From an uncultured Prevotella sp. (GTDB taxonomy: Bacteria; Bacteroidota; Bacteroidia; Bacteroidales; Bacteroidaceae), in assembly GCA_947095945.1 (NCBI GenBank), contig CAMUQM010000060.1:1-9753 (forward strand): 9,753 nt of DNA, read 5' to 3'. The notes beneath the pieces are model-generated. The model saw only the letters and a program-made list of their open reading frames with translations, was not told the DNA's origin and made no database searches. Shown here piece by piece: positions 7,657 to 9,753 of this stretch. Position numbers and translations under genes: made by a program. How positions within the stretch are numbered: position 1 is the stretch's first letter; each line of letters opens with the position of its first letter.

Positions 7657-8493
7657 ATGAACCTAAAGAAGTCCTTATTTAGCTGTATTTCCCTTTCAGC
7701 AATAACTCTTTTCACGACATCAACATCAGTTCTTGCACAGGACACCTTGCGCAATGACAAGGTGATTACCAACACACAGATGCTCGGTATCGGTACGGTA
7801 AACGCCCTTGACACCTACCTTTCACCCGAAGAATATACCGGAACAGAACTTCGCTACGCTTCTCATTCCGTGCGTGAGAATGGCAGTAAACTGTCAAGGG
7901 AACTCATACATCAGGCACAAATACTATCAGTACACAATCGAAAGGAGAATAACAACAATCTTGGTGGCTTTTACAACTTCCAATATAATTGGCAATATAC
8001 TGTTGGAACATGGAGCCTTGGAGAGGGAAAACTGCTCCTAAAAGCTGGTGGAGGAGTTGATACTCGACTCGGCTTTCTCTATAATATGCGTAATTCTAAC
8101 AACCCTGCACAGGCTTACGCACAGCTAAATATTTCACCGAATGCCGTTGCTGCCTATCGTTTCCGTCTTCGAAATCTTCCTTTTCAATTACGTTATGAGG
8201 TTCAAGCTCCACTTCTCGGACTAACATTCTCACCTAATTACGGACAGAGTTATTACGAGATTTTTACCCGCGATAACTATGATCATAACCTTATTGTCAC
8301 AATACCTGTGTCAGCTCCATCACTCCGCCAGATGCTAACTCTCGATTTTACGGTTCGTCATACGACACTCCGTATTGGCTACCTCGGCGATTATCAACAG
8401 GCAAAGGTCAATCACTTGCGCCAGCATGTATGGAGTAATTTCTTCATATTCGGTATTGTTCGTAAATTTTCAATCAATAAGTTCATCCCATGA
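7657..8493 (+). CDS. Exported DUF3316-like protein, probably envelope beta-structured
   Basis: The function is unknown. The 278-residue product opens with a typical signal peptide: KK, a hydrophobic run to about 25, and a likely cleavage in VLA|QDT after A27. The mature protein begins with a segment (VITNTQMLGIGTVNALDTYLSPEEYTGTEL broken across 36-65) that I recognise as DUF3316-like. It continues with FYNFQYNWQY (105-114), LGFLYNMRNSNNPAQAYAQL (138-157), FSPNYGQSYYEIF (191-203) and LRIGYLGDYQQAKVN (238-252). Alternating polar and apolar residues, many aromatics and the near-terminal FFIFGIVRKF suggest beta strands, perhaps an outer-membrane barrel (inference). Seven residues (SINKFIP) follow the final RKF. 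Its stop codon overlaps the start of the S41 protease gene (ATGA), so the two are almost certainly co-translated. The family assignment comes from remembered motifs, not a search. Confidence 0.75.
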   Translation: MNLKKSLFSCISLSAITLFTTSTSVLAQDTLRNDKVITNTQMLGIGTVNALDTYLSPEEYTGTELRYASHSVRENGSKLSRELIHQAQILSVHNRKENNNNLGGFYNFQYNWQYTVGTWSLGEGKLLLKAGGGVDTRLGFLYNMRNSNNPAQAYAQLNISPNAVAAYRFRLRNLPFQLRYEVQAPLLGLTFSPNYGQSYYEIFTRDNYDHNLIVTIPVSAPSLRQMLTLDFTVRHTTLRIGYLGDYQQAKVNHLRQHVWSNFFIFGIVRKFSINKFIP

Positions 8494-9539
8494 GAAAGCT
8501 ATATCATTTCCTTCTTAACTTACTGATTCCAGCACTGACGATACTCAGTACTGCAACAAGTTGTGTCACCAATGACCAACTTCCAGATAGTCCACAAGGT
8601 AATTTCGAGGCTTTGTGGCGGATTATGGACGAACACTACTGCTTCTTCTCACAGAAAGGTATAGACTGGCAGGAGGTACATAGTCGCTATGCACGCCAGT
8701 TTGACAACTCTATGTCAGCAAAGCAACAGTTTGAAGTAATGACTAATATGCTCTCAGAACTAAAGGATGGGCACGTCAATCTATACACATCTTTCAACAT
8801 AGGTCGCTACTGGTCATGGCACGAAGATTATCCAAAGAATTACTCTGATTCACTTCAACGCCTCTATCTCAAGACCGATTACCTCATTGCAAGCGGCTTA
8901 GACTATACTGTCCTTGATGATAACATCGGCTATGTACGCTGTGAGACTTTCCAAAACGCTATTGGCGCTGGTAATCTCGACGACATCTTTATTCACCTTC
9001 AACCCTGCAATGGACTGATTATCGATGTGCGTAACAATGGAGGTGGTAATCTTACGAATGCCGAAGCATTTGCTGCACGATTAACAAACAAGGAACTACT
9101 CGTTGGCTACATACAGCATAAAACAGGAAAAGGTCATAACGACTTCTCACCATTACAACCAGAATATCTCAAGCCCGGAAAGGGAATCCGTTGGCAAAAA
9201 CCAGTTATCGTACTGACCAATCGTAGCGTCTTCTCTGCTGCCAACGAGTTTGTTAAGTACATGAAGTGTTGCCCGAATGTCATAGTAGTAGGCGACCGCA
9301 CAGGCGGCGGAGCTGGTATGCCCTTCTCCTCTGAACTACCTAATGGATGGTCAGTGCGTTTCTCTGCTTGCCCAATGTACGACCGTGACAAGCAGATGAC
9401 AGAGTTTGGCATTGATCCAGACTATAAAGTTTCCCTTACTTCCGAGGACTTTGCACGAGGCAAGGATACAATTATAGAGTTTGCAAGAAAGATGATAAAA
9501 GCCTCCTCCAAAAGGAAGGGACTACCTAATAGGAACTAA
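8490..9539 (+). CDS. S41-family (tail-specific-protease-like) lipoprotein peptidase
   Basis: This is a serine peptidase expected to cleave proteins at the envelope. The 349-residue product has a signal sequence ending in STATSC, so the lipidated cysteine is at 25. An N-terminal helical region (about 35-90, FEALWRIMDEHYCFF...) precedes LKDGHVNLYT (91-100), the DGH motif common in S41 enzymes. The core follows with IGYVRCETF (146-154), GLIIDVRNNGGGN (175-187), the nucleophile motif VFSAANEF (247-254, serine S249), VVGDRTGGGAG (266-276) and GIDPD (307-311). There is no room for a PDZ domain between the DGH motif and the core, unlike CtpA/Prc. The start ATG overlaps the upstream TGA stop by four bases, indicating translational coupling with the DUF3316-like gene. 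The last 12 codons (ASSKRKGLPNRN) lie in an inverted-repeat element and may not be ancestral. Substrate unknown. Confidence 0.9.
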   Translation: MRKLYHFLLNLLIPALTILSTATSCVTNDQLPDSPQGNFEALWRIMDEHYCFFSQKGIDWQEVHSRYARQFDNSMSAKQQFEVMTNMLSELKDGHVNLYTSFNIGRYWSWHEDYPKNYSDSLQRLYLKTDYLIASGLDYTVLDDNIGYVRCETFQNAIGAGNLDDIFIHLQPCNGLIIDVRNNGGGNLTNAEAFAARLTNKELLVGYIQHKTGKGHNDFSPLQPEYLKPGKGIRWQKPVIVLTNRSVFSAANEFVKYMKCCPNVIVVGDRTGGGAGMPFSSELPNGWSVRFSACPMYDRDKQMTEFGIDPDYKVSLTSEDFARGKDTIIEFARKMIKASSKRKGLPNRN

Positions 9540-9644
9540 AATTGATAATTAATAAATAGTATTCCCTGTTATCTTTCAGCATCTAACAACAGTAAGTTTT
9601 TATTTCCGAAACTATCATTCCTTTGAAGAAGTTGGAGGAGGCTT
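9499..9644. repeat. 146-bp element with 13-bp terminal inverted repeats, MITE-like
   Basis: AAGCCTCCTCCAA (9499-9511) and its exact reverse complement (9632-9644) bound 146 bases. A second match, AAAGGAA (9511-9517) with TTCCTTT (9618-9624), extends the pairing after a bulge of seven bases. The element begins inside the S41 coding sequence, contains its stop codon and ends 66 bases before the tRNA-Leu gene. It has no coding capacity of its own and no clear target-site duplication. It may be a small non-autonomous mobile element or dispersed repeat; a long-range RNA hairpin at the mRNA end is the alternative. Confidence 0.5.
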
Positions 9645-9666
9645 CTTAAAAAGAAATTCCCAAACA

Positions 9667-9698
9667 TTTGGCTATATCCAAAACATTGCGTATCTTTG
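9667..9698 (+). promoter_or_regulatory. tRNA-Leu promoter, Bacteroidota type
   Basis: TTTG (9667-9670), a 20-base spacer and TATCTTTG (9691-9698) match the Bacteroidota consensus at the same spacing as the parC promoter. The box ends 12 bases before the mature tRNA 5' end, as expected for a tRNA gene with a short leader. Confidence 0.8.
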
Positions 9699-9710
9699 CA
9701 GTCGTTATGC

Positions 9711-9753
9711 GCCTGTGGCGGAATTGGTAGACGCGCTAGACTTAGGATCTAGT
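9711..9753 (+). tRNA. tRNA-Leu (anticodon UAG), 5' part, cut by window end
   Basis: The sequence starts GCCTGTGGCGGAATTGGTAG, the acceptor strand and D-arm pattern of bacterial leucine tRNAs (class II, long variable arm). The anticodon stem CTAGA / TCTAG encloses the loop CTTAGGA, whose middle three bases TAG give anticodon UAG, reading CUN leucine codons. Only 43 bases, through the anticodon stem, are inside the window. The variable arm, T-arm and 3' acceptor strand are beyond it. Confidence 0.9.

Noticed and set aside
7743..7764. CACCTTG / CAAGGTG inverted repeat near the start of the DUF3316-like gene
   Set aside because: It is a 7-bp match inside coding sequence encoding ordinary residues after the signal peptide, with no sign of regulation, so chance is likely.

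Overview
The window looks like a chromosomal, core-genome segment of a Bacteroidota organism, most likely Prevotella or a close relative. The evidence is: promoters of the Bacteroidota type (TTTG, 20-base spacer, TAnnTTTG) before parC and the tRNA; start codons without Shine-Dalgarno sequences; a ParC-type topoisomerase A with the Bacteroidota active-site context (HPHGDASIGD) and a C-terminal DEITGQLNLF tail; and a secreted protein that resembles the Bacteroidota family DUF3316. The genus is inferred from remembered protein similarity, not from a search.

Layout. Bases 1-267 carry no gene but hold an AT-rich array in which CATGAA recurs exactly every 22 bases. Three minus-strand genes follow, reading leftwards: a MATE-family drug/cation antiporter (268-1689), an FKBP-type peptidyl-prolyl isomerase lipoprotein (1926-2621) and glycyl-tRNA synthetase (2734-4281). 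The glyQS and FKBP genes could share a transcript. A 492-base divergent intergenic region holds the glyQS and parC promoters and a long hairpin repeat. On the plus strand come parC (4774-7500), ending in a strong hairpin, and then a two-gene unit with an ATGA stop/start overlap: a DUF3316-like exported protein (7657-8493) and an S41-family lipoprotein protease (8490-9539). The window ends 43 bases into a tRNA-Leu(UAG) gene that has a clear promoter.

How the genes work together. GlyQS, ParC and tRNA-Leu are housekeeping functions (translation, chromosome decatenation). The FKBP lipoprotein, the DUF3316-like protein and the S41 lipoprotein are all exported and probably act at the cell envelope. 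Only the last two show direct evidence of coupled expression.

I see no phage, CRISPR, toxin-antitoxin or defence system. What the ordinary genes do not explain lies in the non-coding DNA: the 22-base phased array, the REP-like hairpin between glyQS and parC, and a 146-base inverted-repeat element that covers the 3' end of the S41 gene and supplies its last 12 codons and stop.
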